Made by a program: the position numbers and the translations under genes. Below, piece after piece: positions 40,001-52,100 of a stretch of DNA of 64,000 nucleotides. Within the stretch, counting starts at the first letter, position 1. Every line of letters starts with the position of its first letter. The notes below the pieces were generated by a model. The model worked only from the letters and a program-made list of their open reading frames with translations, searched no databases and had not been told where the DNA came from. This stretch comes from Rhinopithecus roxellana. Lineage: Eukaryota; Chordata; Mammalia; Primates; Cercopithecidae. The stretch spans positions 53,206,250 through 53,270,249 of the forward strand of contig NC_044562.1 of NCBI RefSeq assembly GCF_007565055.1, written 5' to 3'.

Positions 40001-41696
40001 GCAAACTGTTCCAAGAAGGGAGGGTGGAACTTGTGTGGTGAAGTCACACAAAAGAAAGCAGATCTCTCAGCAACCGTATCTCTATTATGATCTGAGGATA
40101 TTTCCTTTTACAGTGGGCCCTGTGGGTCCCAAATATCACTTTGCAGATAACACGAAAAAGAGGGTTAGAAACGGCTTCCTGAGAACAAGCTGTTAAACTC
40201 TGTGAATGGACATTCGCAGAGCATAGAGAAGTTTATCAGAAAGCTTCTTTCAGTACCTTGAACCTGGATGATATTTCCTGTATAACCATCGCATAGTCCT
40301 CCAGTGCGCGATCAAATAGACAGTCCATCTCAGGGTCCTAAAAACAGTGCTAATGGACTGCGGCAGAAAAAAAGGGGAACTTTGAGATGAATCAACTCAT
40401 CCTCTGAAGTTTCTAACAAAGCTTCTATCTAGTTTTCATATGGGATATTGCCTTCTCCACCCACAAGCTTCATTGCTGTTCACAAGTATCCCAATGCCAG
40501 ATTTTGTTTTGAGAAAACACTGGTAGCAAACTGAACATGAAGAGAAACGTGTTATCTGTGAGGTGCTTCCCACATCGAAATGCAGTTTCTCCGAGGCTTG
40601 CTTTCCAGGTTTGATCTGAGGTTATTTCCTTTCCACCATAGCCTTCAATGAGCTCCAAATATCCCAACTTTTTAATGAAGTCACTCATCAGAAAAACAAT
40701 CTCTCAGTAGCTTCTCTTAGTTATTATGAGGAATTTTTCCTTTTTTCACCTATGGACCCCTAGGGCTCCCAAATCTCATTTTGCAGATTCCACGAAAGGA
40801 GTGTTAGCAAACGTCCTGAGAACTAAGCTGTAAAACTCTGTGAATGGAATCCACCGGCCACCAAAAGAGTTTTCAGACCAGCTTCTTTTATGGTTTGAAT
40901 TGTATGATATTTCAGCTATCAGCATATAACCTCAAGCAATCCCAAAGAAGTTCTCTCAGTATAACTCAAAAACAGTGATAAGATGCTGCCGTGTGAATGA
41001 AAACATAACTGTAACTCTGGAGTGACATGATTCAAACGTCACCAAGAAGTTTCTAACAAAGCTTTTTATTTCATCTGAGGGTATTTCCTTTGTTCACCGC
41101 AAGCTTCATTGCGTTCACAAGTATCCGAATGAGAATTCCAGAAAACTGTGTTTTTCAAACTGAACACCCTGAAGAGAAACGTGTAACTTGTGAGGTTGCC
41201 ATTCCACACATCAAAATGCAGTTTCTCAGAAGGCTTCTTTCCAGTTTTATCGAGGACATTTCCTTTTCACAGAGCCCTCAATGAGCTCCCAAAATATCCA
41301 TTTGCAGAACACAAAGAGATACAGATTAGCAATACTGTCCAAGAAGGGAAGTGTGTGTGGAACTTGTGAAGTGAAGTCACCAATCAGAAAGGCAATCTCC
41401 CCGTAGGTTCCTCAGTTATTATCTGAGAATATTTCCTTTTTCCCTGAGGCCCCTATGAGCTCCCAAATCTCAATTGCAGGCTTTCCATGAAAAAGAGTCT
41501 TTCTTATTCAAACAGGCTTCCTGAGAACTCCGCGTAAACTCCGGTGAGGAATCACAGATCACAAAGAAAGTTTCTCAGAAAGCCATTTTCACACTTTGAA
41601 CTGGTGATATTTCCTTTATTAGTGTAGGCCTCAATGTGGTCCAAGGAAGTCCTTCTCAGGTTCCTCATAAACAGTCATAATAGAATGCCTCATGAA
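34081..41696 (-). repeat. Super-repeat copy 2 (about 7.6 kb), lacking the poly(A) insert
   Basis: Degraded tetrameric alphoid, with a few cleaner stretches such as 38200-38340 and 41570-41696. Its shared variants with copies 1 and 3 include GATATTACTTTG near 34180, GAATACCACA near 34480, TTCAACGG near 34595, TTTCACCTGAG near 36375, and CTTGAACACAAGATAATAG near 37248. The variant GCACAGGTCTCAATGCG near 37565 is shared with copy 1 near 29925. Where copies 1 and 3 carry the poly(A) insert, this copy reads through CTTCATTGCGTTCACA into a full though noisy A and B monomer (about 36400-36620), so it is an empty site. Late in the unit, CTATGAGCTCCCAAATCTCA and CCATGAAAAAG (41450-41495) match 33865-33910 in copy 1. 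Confidence 0.75.
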
Positions 41697-43156
41697 ACCT
41701 AAGTGTAACTCTCTGAGATGAAAACACATATCACAAAGAAGTTTCTAACAAACCTTCGTTATATTTTTCATCTGAGGATATTACCTTTGTCACCACAAGC
41801 TGCACTGCGTTCACAAGTATCAAATTGAAGATTGCCCGAAAACTGTGTTTAGCACACTGAACACTGAAGAGAAACGTGTAACTCTGTGAGTTGCATTCAC
41901 ACATCGAATTGTAGTTTCTGAGAAGGCTTCTTTCCAGTTTTGATCTGAGGATATTTCCTTTTTCACCATTGCCCTCAATGAGCTCCCAAATATCACTTTG
42001 CAGAACACAATATAACACAGTTAGCAAACTGCTCCAAGAAGGGAAGGGTGGAACTCTGTGTGATGAATACACACATCAGAAAGCCATCTCTCAGTAAGCT
42101 ACTCTCTAGTTATTATCAGAGGATATTTCCTTTTTCACCAAGGACCCCTATGGGCTTCCAAATCTTACTTTGCAGGTTCAACGAAAAAGTGTTAGCAAAC
42201 TGCTTCCTAACAACTCAGCTGTACCTCTGTGAGAGGAATTCAGAGATCACAAAGAAGTTTATCAGAAAGCTTCTTTCACGTTTGGAACCGATGATATTCC
42301 CTTTATCAGCGTAGGCCTCAATGCCATCCAAAGAAGTCCTCTCAGGTTCCTCAAAAACAGTGATAAAGGACTGCTGCATGAAACATAAGTGTAACTCTGT
42401 TAGATGAATTCACACATCTCCAGGAAGTTTCTAAGAAAGCTTACTTCTAGTTTTCATCTGAAGATATTTCCTTTGTCACCATCAGCTTCATTGCGTTCAC
42501 AAGTATCCCAATGCAGATTTACAGTAAACTGTGTTAGCAAACTGAACACAGGAGAGAAACGTGTTACTCTGTGAGTGGTATTCACACATCGAAATGCAGT
42601 TTCTCAGAAAGCTTCTTTCCAGTTTTGATCTGAGGATATTTCCTCTTTCACCATAGCCCTCAATGAGCTTGGAAATATCACTCTGCAAAACACAAGATAA
42701 CAGATTTAGCAAACTGTACCCAGAAGGGAAGGGGGAACTACTGGAACTCTGTGTGATGAAGTAACTTCAGCAAGCCTCTCTCAGTAAGCTTCTCCTCCTG
42801 TTATTATCAGAAGATATTTGCCATTTCATCACCCACGGCCCCCTCTTGGCTCCCAAATTCTCACTTTGCAGATTTCCACGAAAAGAGTGTTCGTAAACTG
42901 CTTCCCTGAAGTACTAAGTTTGAACTCTTGTGAGAGGAAGTCACCGGATCACAACCGAAGTTTCGTCAGAAAGCTTCTTTCACGTTTGGAACTGATGATA
43001 TATGCTTTATAAGGCACAGGCCTCATGCCGTTCCTACAAAGAAGTCCTCGACAGGTTCCCTCAAAAACAGTGATACTGGGACTGCTGCATTGCAACTGTA
43101 AGTGTAACTGCTGTTAGTGAAATTCACACAGCACCGAAGAGGGGTTTCTAACAAAT

Positions 43157-44079
43157 CTTAATTCTAGTTTTCATCTGAGGATATTTCCTTTGTCATCGCA
43201 AGCTTCTTTGCGTTCACAAGTATCCCAAAGCAGATTTCCTGAAAACTGCGTTACAAAATGGAACACTGAAGAGAAACGTGTAATTCTTTTAGTTGCATTC
43301 ACACATCAAAATGCCGTTTCTCAGAAGGCTTCTTTCCAGTTTTGATTTGAGGATAATTCCTTTTTCACCATAGCCATCAAGGAGTTTCCAACAAAGCTCT
43401 TTGTAGTTTTCGTCTGAGGGTATTTCGTTTGTCACCTCAAGCTTCATTGCGTTCACAAGTACCCCATTGCATATTTTCCAAAAACTGTGTTAGCAATGTG
43501 AACACGGAAGAGAAATGTGTAACTCTGTGAGTTGCATTCACACGTCGAAATGCAGTTTCTCAGAAGTCTTCTTTAGGGTTTTGATCTGAGGATATTTTCT
43601 TTTTCACCATTGCCCTCAATGAGCTCCCAAATATCACCTTACAGAACAGAAGATAAGAGAGTTAGCAAACTGTTCCAAGAAGGGAAGAGTGGAACTCTGT
43701 GTGATGAAGTCAAACATCAGAAAGCAATCTCTCAGTAAGCTTCTCTCTAGTTATTATCTGAGGATATTTCCTTTTTCACCATGGTCCCCTATGGGCTCCC
43801 CAATCTCTCTTTGCAGATTCCACAAAAAGAGTGTTAACAAACTGCCTCCTGAGAACTACGCTGTACCTCTGTGAGAGGAATTCACAGTCACAAAGAAGTT
43901 TCTCACAAAGCTTCTTTCACGTTTTGAACTGATGCTATTTCCTTTATCAGCGAAGGCCTCAATGCGATCCAAAGAAGTCCTTCTCAGGTTCTTCAAAAAC
44001 AGTGATAATGGACTGCTTCATGTCACATAAGTGTAACTATGAGATGAATTCACACATCACCACGAAGTTTCTAACAAAG
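43157..44079 (-). repeat. Irregular HOR unit A-b/d-A-B-C-D (923 bp)
   Basis: Monomer A is 43157-43328. B starts at 43329 but breaks off after about 55 bp (CATAGCCATCAAGG) and jumps into the last bases of a D monomer (AGTTTCCAACAAAG). A full A (43397-43567), B (43568-43739), C (43740-43910) and D (43911-44079) follow. The unit is about 240 bp longer than the normal 685 bp. The junction at about 43381-43386 lies where B (GAGCTCC) and D (AAGTTTC) share only a few bases, which suggests an out-of-register exchange. The same junction is visible in noisy form near 28090-28110. Confidence 0.82.
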
Positions 44080-44134
44080 CTTCTTTCTAGTTTTCACCTA
44101 CGGATATTTCCTTTCTCACCGCAAGCTTCATTGC

Positions 44135-44234
44135 TTAAACAGATAATAACTTTTTGAACATTCTGAATGTTTAGATTTTATCACACAGTGGTTATCAAAC
44201 TTGGCAGAGCTTTAATAAATAAAAATAACCCAAG

Positions 44235-44276
<42 letters not shown>
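44135..44276 (+). mobile_element. Poly(A)-tailed retrocopy-like insert, copy 3 (clean)
   Basis: A unique 103-bp sequence (44135-44237) with AATAAA at 44214-44219 precedes a 39-A tail (44238-44276). It interrupts alphoid after 55 bp of monomer A (44080-44134); alphoid resumes 61 bp before the end of monomer B (44277-44337). About 228 bp of A plus B is therefore missing at the site. No clear target-site duplication is seen: the left flank ends CTTCATTGC and the right begins GAAGGAAAGG. The insert could be a short 5'-truncated processed pseudogene. Its source gene is not recognised, and the body is too short and AT-rich for a call by eye. Confidence 0.68.
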
Positions 44277-44278
<2 letters not shown>

Positions 44279-45104
44279 AGGAAAGGGTGGAATTCTGTGT
44301 GATGAAGTCTCAGACCAGAAAGCAATCTCTCAGTAAGCTTCTCTCCAGTTATTATCTGAGGATATATCCTTTTTTACCATGGGCCCCTATGGGCTCCCAA
44401 ATCTCACTTTTCAGATTCCACGAAAAGAGTGTTAGCAAACTGCTTTCTGAGAACTAAGCTACAACTCTGTGAGAGGAATTCAGAGATCACAAAGAAGTTT
44501 CTCAGAAAGCTTCTTTCACGTTTTGAACTGATGATATTTCCTTTATCAGCGTAGTCCTCAATGCGACCCAAAGGAGTCCTCTCAGGTTCCTCAAACACAG
44601 TGATAATGGACTGCTGCATGAAACATAAGTGTAACTCTGTGAGATGAATTCACACATCACCAAGAAGTTTCTAACACAGTTTCTTTCTAGTTTTCATCTG
44701 AGGATATTTCCTTTGTCACCGCAAGATTCATTGCGTTCAGAAGTATCGTATTGCAGTTTTCCAGGAAACTGTGTTAGCAAACTGAAAACTAAAGAGAAAT
44801 GTGTAATTCTGTGAGATGCATTCACACATCGAAATGCAGTTTCTCAGAACGCTTCTTTCCAGTTTTGATCTGAAGATATTTCTCTTTTCACCATAGACTT
44901 CAATGAGCACCCAAATATCACTTTGTTGAACACAAGATAATAGACTTAGTAAACTGTTCCAAGAAGGGAAGGGTGGAACTTTGTGTGATGAAGTCACACA
45001 TAGAAAGCGATCTCTCAGAAGCTCTCTCTATTTGTTATCTGAGGATACTTCTTTTTCATCATGGGCCACTAAGGGTTCCAAAATCGCACTTTGCAGATTC
45101 CACG

Positions 45105-45204
45105 NNNNNNNNNNNNNNNNNNNNNNNNNNNNNNNNNNNNNNNNNNNNNNNNNNNNNNNNNNNNNNNNNNNNNNNNNNNNNNNNNNNNNNNNNNNNNNNN
45201 NNNN
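45105..45204. other. Assembly gap (100 N) within monomer C
   Basis: Exactly 100 N. The flanks are both monomer C in reverse orientation (GCAGATTCCACG on the left, CTGTGAGAGGAATTC on the right), so about 45 bp is missing if they belong to one monomer. The continuation seen in super-repeat copies 1 and 2 carries CACAGGTCTC downstream, whereas the right flank has CGTAGGCCTC at 45287-45296. The true gap is therefore probably larger than one monomer, or the join is arbitrary. Confidence 0.95.
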
Positions 45205-45615
45205 CTGTGAGAGGAATTCACAGATCACAATGAAGTTTCTCAGAAAGCTTCTTTCACGTTTTGAACAGATGATATTTACTTTATCAGCGTAGGCCTCAAT
45301 GCGATCCAAAGAAGTCCTTCTCAGGTTCCTGAAAAACAGTGATAATGGACTGCTGCATGAAACATAAGTGTATCTCTGTGAGATGAATTCACACATCACC
45401 AAGAAGTTTCTAACAAAGCTCTTCTGTTTTCGTCTAAGGATATTTCCTCTGTCACCACAAGCTTCATTGCGTTCACAAGTATCCCATTGCGGATTTCCAG
45501 AAAACTTTGTTAACAAACTGAACAATGAAGAGAAACGTGTAACTCTGTGAGTTGCATTCACACATCGAAATGCAGTTTCTCAGAAGTCTTCTTTCCAGAT
45601 TTGATCTGGGGATAT

Positions 45616-45632
45616 TTCCTTTTTCACCATAG
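45616..45632 (+). other. pJalpha (A-box) motif, exact match
   Basis: TTCCTTTTTCACCATAG fits the published pJalpha consensus TTCCTTTTYCACCRTAG at all positions. It sits in monomer B at the position that carries the CENP-B box in B-type human monomers. pJalpha is a known protein-binding motif of A-type alphoid monomers; binding in this species is inference. Confidence 0.8.
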
Positions 45633-46029
45633 CCCTCAATGAGATCTCAAATATCACTTTGCAGAACACAAGATAACAGAGTTAGCAAACTCTTCCAAGA
45701 AGGGAAGGGTGGAACTCTGTGCGATTAAATCACACATCAGAAAGCAATCTCTCAGTAAGCTTTCTCTAGTTATTATCTGAGGATATTTCCTTTTTCACCG
45801 TGGGCCCCTATGGGCTCCCAAATCTCTCTTTGCAGATTCCACGAAAAGAGTGTTAGCAAACTGCTTCCTGAGAAATCAGCTGTAACTCTGTGAATGAAAT
45901 TCACAGATCACAAAGAAGTTCTCGGAAAGCTCTTTCACGTTTTTAACTGATGATATTTCCTTTATCAGTGTAGGCCTCAATGCGATTCAAATAAGTCCTC
46001 TCAGGTTCCTCAAAAAGAGTGATAATGGA

Positions 46030-46204
46030 CTGCTGCATGAAACATAAGTGCAACTTTGTGAGATGAATTCACACATCCCCAAGAAGTTTCTAACAAAGCT
46101 ACTTTCTAGTTTTCATCTGCTGCGTGAAACACAAGTGTAACTCTGTGAGATGAATTCACATGTCACCAAGGAGTCTCTAAAACAGCTTCTTTCTAGTTTT
46201 CATC
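46030..46204 (-). repeat. 87-bp partial tandem duplication at the D/A boundary
   Basis: CTGCTGCATGAAACATAAG at 46030 is followed by a second, diverged CTGCTGCGTGAAACACAAG at 46117. The duplicated part runs from late D into the first bases of A (TTCTAGTTTTCATCTG). The two copies differ at several sites (AAGTGCAACTTTG versus AAGTGTAACTCTG), so the second probably came from a different unit by unequal exchange, using the short shared sequence CATCTG/CTGCTG. Confidence 0.82.
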
Positions 46205-49129
46205 TGAGGATATTTCTTTTGTCTCCGGAAGCTTCATTGCGTTCAGAAGTATCCCACTGCAGATTTCCAGAAAACTGTGTCAGCAAACTGAACACTGAAG
46301 AAAAACGTGTAACTCTGTGAGTTGCATTCACACATCCAAATGCAGTTTCTCAGAAGTCTTCTTTCCAGTTTTGATCTGAGGATATTTCCTTTTTCATCAT
46401 AGCCTTCAATGCCCTCCTAAATATCACTTTGCAGAACAAAAGATAACAGAGTTAGCAAACTGTTCCCAGAAGGGTAGGGTGGAACTCTGTGTGATGAAGT
46501 CACACATCAGGAAGCAATCTCTTAGTAAGCTACTCTCCTCTTATTATCTGAGGATATTTCCTTTTTCACCATGGGCTCCTTTGAGCTCCCAAATCTCACA
46601 TTGCAGTTTCCACGAAAAAGTGTTACCAAACTGCTTCCTGAGAACTCAGCTGTAACACTGTGATAGGAATTCACAGATCACAAAGAAGTTTCTCAGAAAG
46701 CTTCTTTCTGGTTTTGAACTGATGATATTTCCTTTATCAGTTAAGGCCTAAATGCGATCCAAATAAGTCCTCTCAGGTTCCTCAAAAACAGTGATAATGG
46801 ACTGCTGCCTGAAACTTACGTGTAACTCTGTGAGATGAATTCATATATAAACAAGAAGTTTCTAACAAAGCTTCTTTCTAGTTTTTATCTGAGGATATAT
46901 CCTTTGTCACCACAAGCTTCATTGCGTTCACAATTATCCCATTGCAGATTTCCAAAAAAATGTGTTAGTAAACTGAACACTGAAGAGAAACGTGTAACTC
47001 TGTGAGTTGCATTCACACATCAAAATGCAATTTCACAGAAGGCTTCTATCCAGTTTTGACCCGAAGATATTTCGTTTTTCACTATACCCCTCAGTGAGCT
47101 AATCAAATATCACATTGCAGAACACAAGATAACAGAGTTAGCAAACTGTTCCAAGAAGGGAAGGGTGGAAATCTGTGTGAAGAAGTCACACATCAGAAAA
47201 CAATCTCTTAGTAAGCTTTTCTCTTCTTATTATCTGAGGATATTTCCTTTTTCACCATGGGATCCTTGGGTTCAAAAATCTCACATTGCAGATTCCACGA
47301 AAAAGTGTTAGCAAACTGCTTCCTGAGAACTCAGCTGTATCACTGTGAGAGGAATTCACAGATCACAAAGAAGTTTCTCGAAAAGCTTCTTACACGTTTT
47401 GAAATGATGATATTTCCTTTATCAGCGTAGGTCTCAATGCGATCCAAAGAAGTCCTTCTCAGGTTCCTCAAAAACAGTGATAATGGACTGCTGCATGAAA
47501 CATAAGTGTAACTCTGTGAGATGAATTCACACATCACCAAAAAGTTTCTACGAAAGCTTCTTTCTACTTTTCATCTGAGGATATTTCCTTTGTCACCGGG
47601 AGCTTCATTGCGCTCAGAGGTATCCCATTCCAGATTTCCAGAAAACTGTGTTAGCAAACTCAACACTGAGGAGAAACATGTAACTCTGTGAGCTGCATTC
47701 ACACTTCGAAATGCAGTTTCTCAGAAGACTTCTTTCCAGTTTTGTTCTGAGGACATTTCCTTTTTCACCATAGCCCTCAATGATCTCACAAATATCACTT
47801 TGCAGAACACAAGACAATAGAGTTAACAAACTGTACCAAGAAGGGAAGGGTGGAACTCTGTTTGATGAAGTCACACATCAGAAAGCAATCTCTCAGTATG
47901 CTTCTTTCTAGCTATTATCTGAGGAAATTTTCTTTTTCACCATGGGCCCCTATGGGCGCCCAAATCTCACTTTGCAGATTCCACGAAAAGAGTGTTAGGA
48001 AACTGCCTCCTGAGAACTCCGCTGTAACTTTGTGAATGGAATTCACAGATCACAAAGAAGTTTCCCAGAAAGCTTTTTTCCCGTTTTGAACTGATGATAT
48101 TTCCTTTATCAGCGTAGGCCACCAGGCGATCCAAAGAAGTCCTCTCAGCTTCCTCAAAAACATGGATAATAGAGTGCTGCAAGCCACATAATTGTAACTC
48201 TGTGAGACGAATGCACACATCACCAAAAAGTTTCTAACACAGCTCTTTCTAGTTTTCAGCTGAGGATATTTCCTTTGTCACAGCAAGCTTCATTGCGTTC
48301 TGAAATATCCCATTTTGCAGATTTCCAGGAAACTGTGTTACCAAAATGAACACTGAAGAGAAACGTGTAACTCTGGGAGTTGAATTCAAACATCGAAATG
48401 CAGTTTCTCAGAAGGCTTCTTTCTGGTTTTCGTCTGAGAATATTTCCTTTTTCACCATAGCCTTCAGTGCACTCCTAAATATCACTTTGCAGAACACAAG
48501 ATAACAGAATTAGAAAACTGTTCCTAGAAGGGAAGGTTGGAACTCTGTGTGATGAAGTCACAAATCAGAAAGCAATCTCTCAGTAAGCTTCACTCTAGTT
48601 TTTATCTGATAATATTTCCTTTTTCACCATGGGCCCCTATGTTCTCCCTAATCTCACCTTGCAGATTCCACGAAAAGAGTGTTAGCAAACTGCTTTCTGA
48701 TAACTAAGCTGTAACTCTGTGAATGGAATTCGCAGATCACAAAGAAGTTTCTCAGAACGATTCTTTTACGTTTTGAACTGATGATATTTCCTTTATCAGC
48801 GTAGGCCTCAATGCAATCCAAAGTAGTCCTTCTCAGGTTCCTCAAAAACAGTGATAATGGACTGCTGCATGAAACATAAGTGTAACTTTTGAGATGAATT
48901 CACACATCAATACGAAGTTTCTAACAAAGCTTCTATCTAGTTTTCATCTGAGGATATTTCTTTTGTCACCGTAAGCTTCATTGCGTTCACAAGTATCCCA
49001 TTGCAGATTTCCAGAAAACTGTGTTAGCAAACAGAACACTGAAGAGAAACGTGTATCTCTGTGAGTTGCATTCAAACATCAAAACGCAGTTTCTCAGAAG
49101 GCTTCTTTCTAGTTTTAAACTGAGGATGT

Positions 49130-49146
49130 TTCCTTTTTCACCATAG
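49130..49146 (+). other. pJalpha (A-box) motif, exact match
   Basis: Exact TTCCTTTTTCACCATAG in monomer B, in the same register as the copies at 45616, 52558 and 63349. Confidence 0.8.
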
Positions 49147-52100
49147 CCTTCAATGCATTCCTAAATATCACTTTGCAGAACTCAAGATAACAGAGTTAGC
49201 AAACTCTTCAAAGAAGGGAAGGGTGGAACTCTGTGTGTGGAGTCACACATCAGAAAGCAATCTCTCATTAAGCTTCTCTCTACTTATTATCCGAGGATAT
49301 ATCCTTTTTCACCATGGGCCCCTATGGGCCCCCAAATCTCACTTTGCAGATTACACGAAAGGAGTGTTAGCAAACTGCTTCCTGAGAACTCAGCTCTACC
49401 TCTGTGAGAGGAATTCACAGATCACAAAGAAGTTTCTCAGAAAGCTTCTTTCACGTTCGGAACCGATGATATTACCTTTATCAGCGTAGGGCTCAATGCG
49501 ATCCAAAAAAGTCCTTCTCAGGTTCCTCAAAAACAGTGATAATGGACTGCTGCCTGAAACATAAGAGTAACTTTTGAGATTAATTCACACTTCACCCAGA
49601 AGATTCTAAGAAATCTTCTTTCTATTTTTCATCTGCTGATATTTCCTTTGTCACCGCAAGCTTCATTGCGTTCACAAGTATCCCATTGCAGATTTCCAGA
49701 AAACTGTGTTAGGAAACTGAACACTAAACAGAAACGTGTAACTCTGGGAGTTGCAATCTACACATCAAAATGCAATTTCACAGAAGGCTTCTTTCCAGTT
49801 TTGATCTGAGGATATTTCCTTTTTCACCATAGCCTTCAATGAGCTCCCAAATATCACTTTGCAGAACAAAAGATAACAGAGTTAGCAAACTCTTCCAAGA
49901 AGGGAAGGGTGGAACTCTGTGTGATGAAGTCAGACATCAGAAAGTAATCTCTCAGCAACCTTCTCTCTAGTTATTATCTGAGGATATTTCCTTTTTCACC
50001 ATAGGCCCCTATGGGCTCCCAAATCTCACCGTGCAGATTCCACTAAAAGAGGGTTAGCAAACTGCTTCCTGAGAACTCAGCTGTATCTCTGTGAGAGGAA
50101 ATCACAGATCACAAAGAAGTTTCTCAGAAAGCTTCTTTCAAGTTTTGAACGGATCATATTTGTTTATCAGCGTAGGCCTCCATGCGTTCCAAAGAAGTCA
50201 TTCTCAGGTTCCTCCAAAACAGTGGTAATGGGCTGCTGCATGAAACATAAGTGTAGCTCTGTGAGTTTAATTCACACATCATCAAGAAGTTTCAACCAAA
50301 ACTTCGTTCTAATTTTCATCTGAGGGCATTTCTTTTGTCACTGCAAGTTTAATTGCGTTTAGAAGTATCCCATTGCAGATTTCCAGAAAACTGTGTCAGC
50401 AGACTGAACACTGAAGAGAAACGAGTAACTCTGTGAATTGCATTCACACATCGAAAGGCAGTTTCTCAGAAGGCTTCTTTACAGTATTCATCTGAGGATA
50501 TAACCTTTTTCACCGTAGCCTTCAATGAGTTCCCAAATGTCACTTGGCAGAACACAAGATAACAGAGTTAGCTAACTGCAGCAAGAAGGGAAGGGTCGAT
50601 CTCTATGTGATGAAGTCACACATCAGAAAGCAATCTCTCAGTAAACTTCTCTCTAGTTATTATCTGAGGATATTTCCTTTTTCACCATGGGACCCAATGG
50701 GCTCCCAAATCTCACTTTTCAGTTTCCACTAAAAGAGTGTTAGCAAACTGCTTTCTGAGAACTAAGCTGTAACTCTGTGAGAGGAATTCAATGATCACGA
50801 AGAAGCTTCTCAGAAATCTTCTTTCTCTTTTGGAACCGATGATATTTCCTTAATCAGCGTAGGCCTCAAAGCGATCCAAAGAAGTCCTTCTCAGATTGCT
50901 CAAAAACAGTGATAATGGACTGCTGCATGAAACGTAAGTGTAAGTCTGTGAGATGAATTCACACATCTCCTAGAAGTTTCTATGAAAGCTTCTTTCTAGT
51001 TTTCATCTGAGGATATTTCCTTTGTCACCGCAAGCTTCATTGCGTTCAGAAGTATCCCATTACAGATTTCCAGAAAACTGTGTTAGCAAACTGTACACGG
51101 AAGAGAAACGTGTAACTCTGTGAGTGGCATTCACACATCAAAATGCAGTTTCTGAGAAGTCTTCTTTCCAGTTTTGATCTGAGGATATTTCCTTTTTCCC
51201 CGTAGCCTTCAATGCACTTCTAAATATCACTTTGCAGAACACAAGATAACACAGTTAGCAAACTGTTCCAAGAAGGAAACGGTGGAACTCTGTGTGATGA
51301 AGTCACACATCAGAAAGCAATCTCTCAGTAAGCTTCTCTTTAGTTATTATCTGAGGATATTTCCTTTTTCACCATGGGCCCCGGTGGGCTCCCAAATCTC
51401 ACTATGCAGATTCCACGAAAAGAGTGTTAGCTAACTGCTAAGTGAGAACTCAGCTGTAACGCTGGGAATGGAATTCACAGATCACAAAGATGTTTCTCAG
51501 AAAGATTCTTTTACCTTTTGAACTGATGATATTTCCTTTATCAGCGTAGGCATCAACGCGATCCAAAGAAGTCCTTCTCAGGTTCCTCAAAAACAGTGAT
51601 AACGGAAAGCTGCATGAAACGTAAGTGTAACTCTGTGAGATGAATTTAAACATCACCAAGAAGTTTCTACGAAAGTTTCTACTTTTCATCTGAGGGTATT
51701 TCCTTTGTCACCGTAAGCTTCATTGCATTCACAAGAATCCCATTGCAGACTTCCAGAAAACTGTGTTAGCACACTGAACACTGAAGAAAACATTTAACTC
51801 CGTGAGTTGCATTCACACATCGAAATGCAGTTTCTCAGAAGGCTTCTTTGTAGTTTTGATCGCATGATATTTCCTTTTTCACCATAGCCTTCCAAGCGCT
51901 TCTAAATATTACTTTGCAGAAAACAATATAACAGAGTTAAAAAACTGTTCCAAGAAGGGAAGGGTGGAACTCTGTGTGATGAAGTCACACATCAGAAAGC
52001 AATCTCTCATTAAGCTTCTCTCTAGTTATTATCTGAGGATGTTTCCTTTTTCACCATGGGCCAATATGGGCTCCGAAATCTCAATTTGCAGATTCCACGA

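Larger units (their letters stand above)
41697..45104 (-). repeat. Super-repeat copy 3, partial and clean
   Basis: Clean tetrameric alphoid that serves as the readable version of copies 1 and 2. It starts in D (CCTAAGTGTAACTCTCTGAG), continues A (TCAAATTGAAGATTGCCCG), B, C and D, and includes an irregular 923-bp unit (43157-44079) and the poly(A) insert (44135-44276). It stops at the 45105 gap after TTGCAGATTCCACG, so about 4.2 kb of the super-repeat is missing. Monomers here differ visibly from one unit to the next, unlike the trimer array. Confidence 0.88.

Noticed and set aside
45028..45561. 177-codon open frame, the longest in the window
   Set aside because: It runs through the 100-N gap; the real parts on each side are alphoid sequence.
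48075..48100. Possible CENP-B box on the reverse strand (TTTCCCGTTTTGAACTG)
   Set aside because: It has the CCCG half and spacing T but lacks CGAA, and it lies at the start of monomer D, not at the normal box position.
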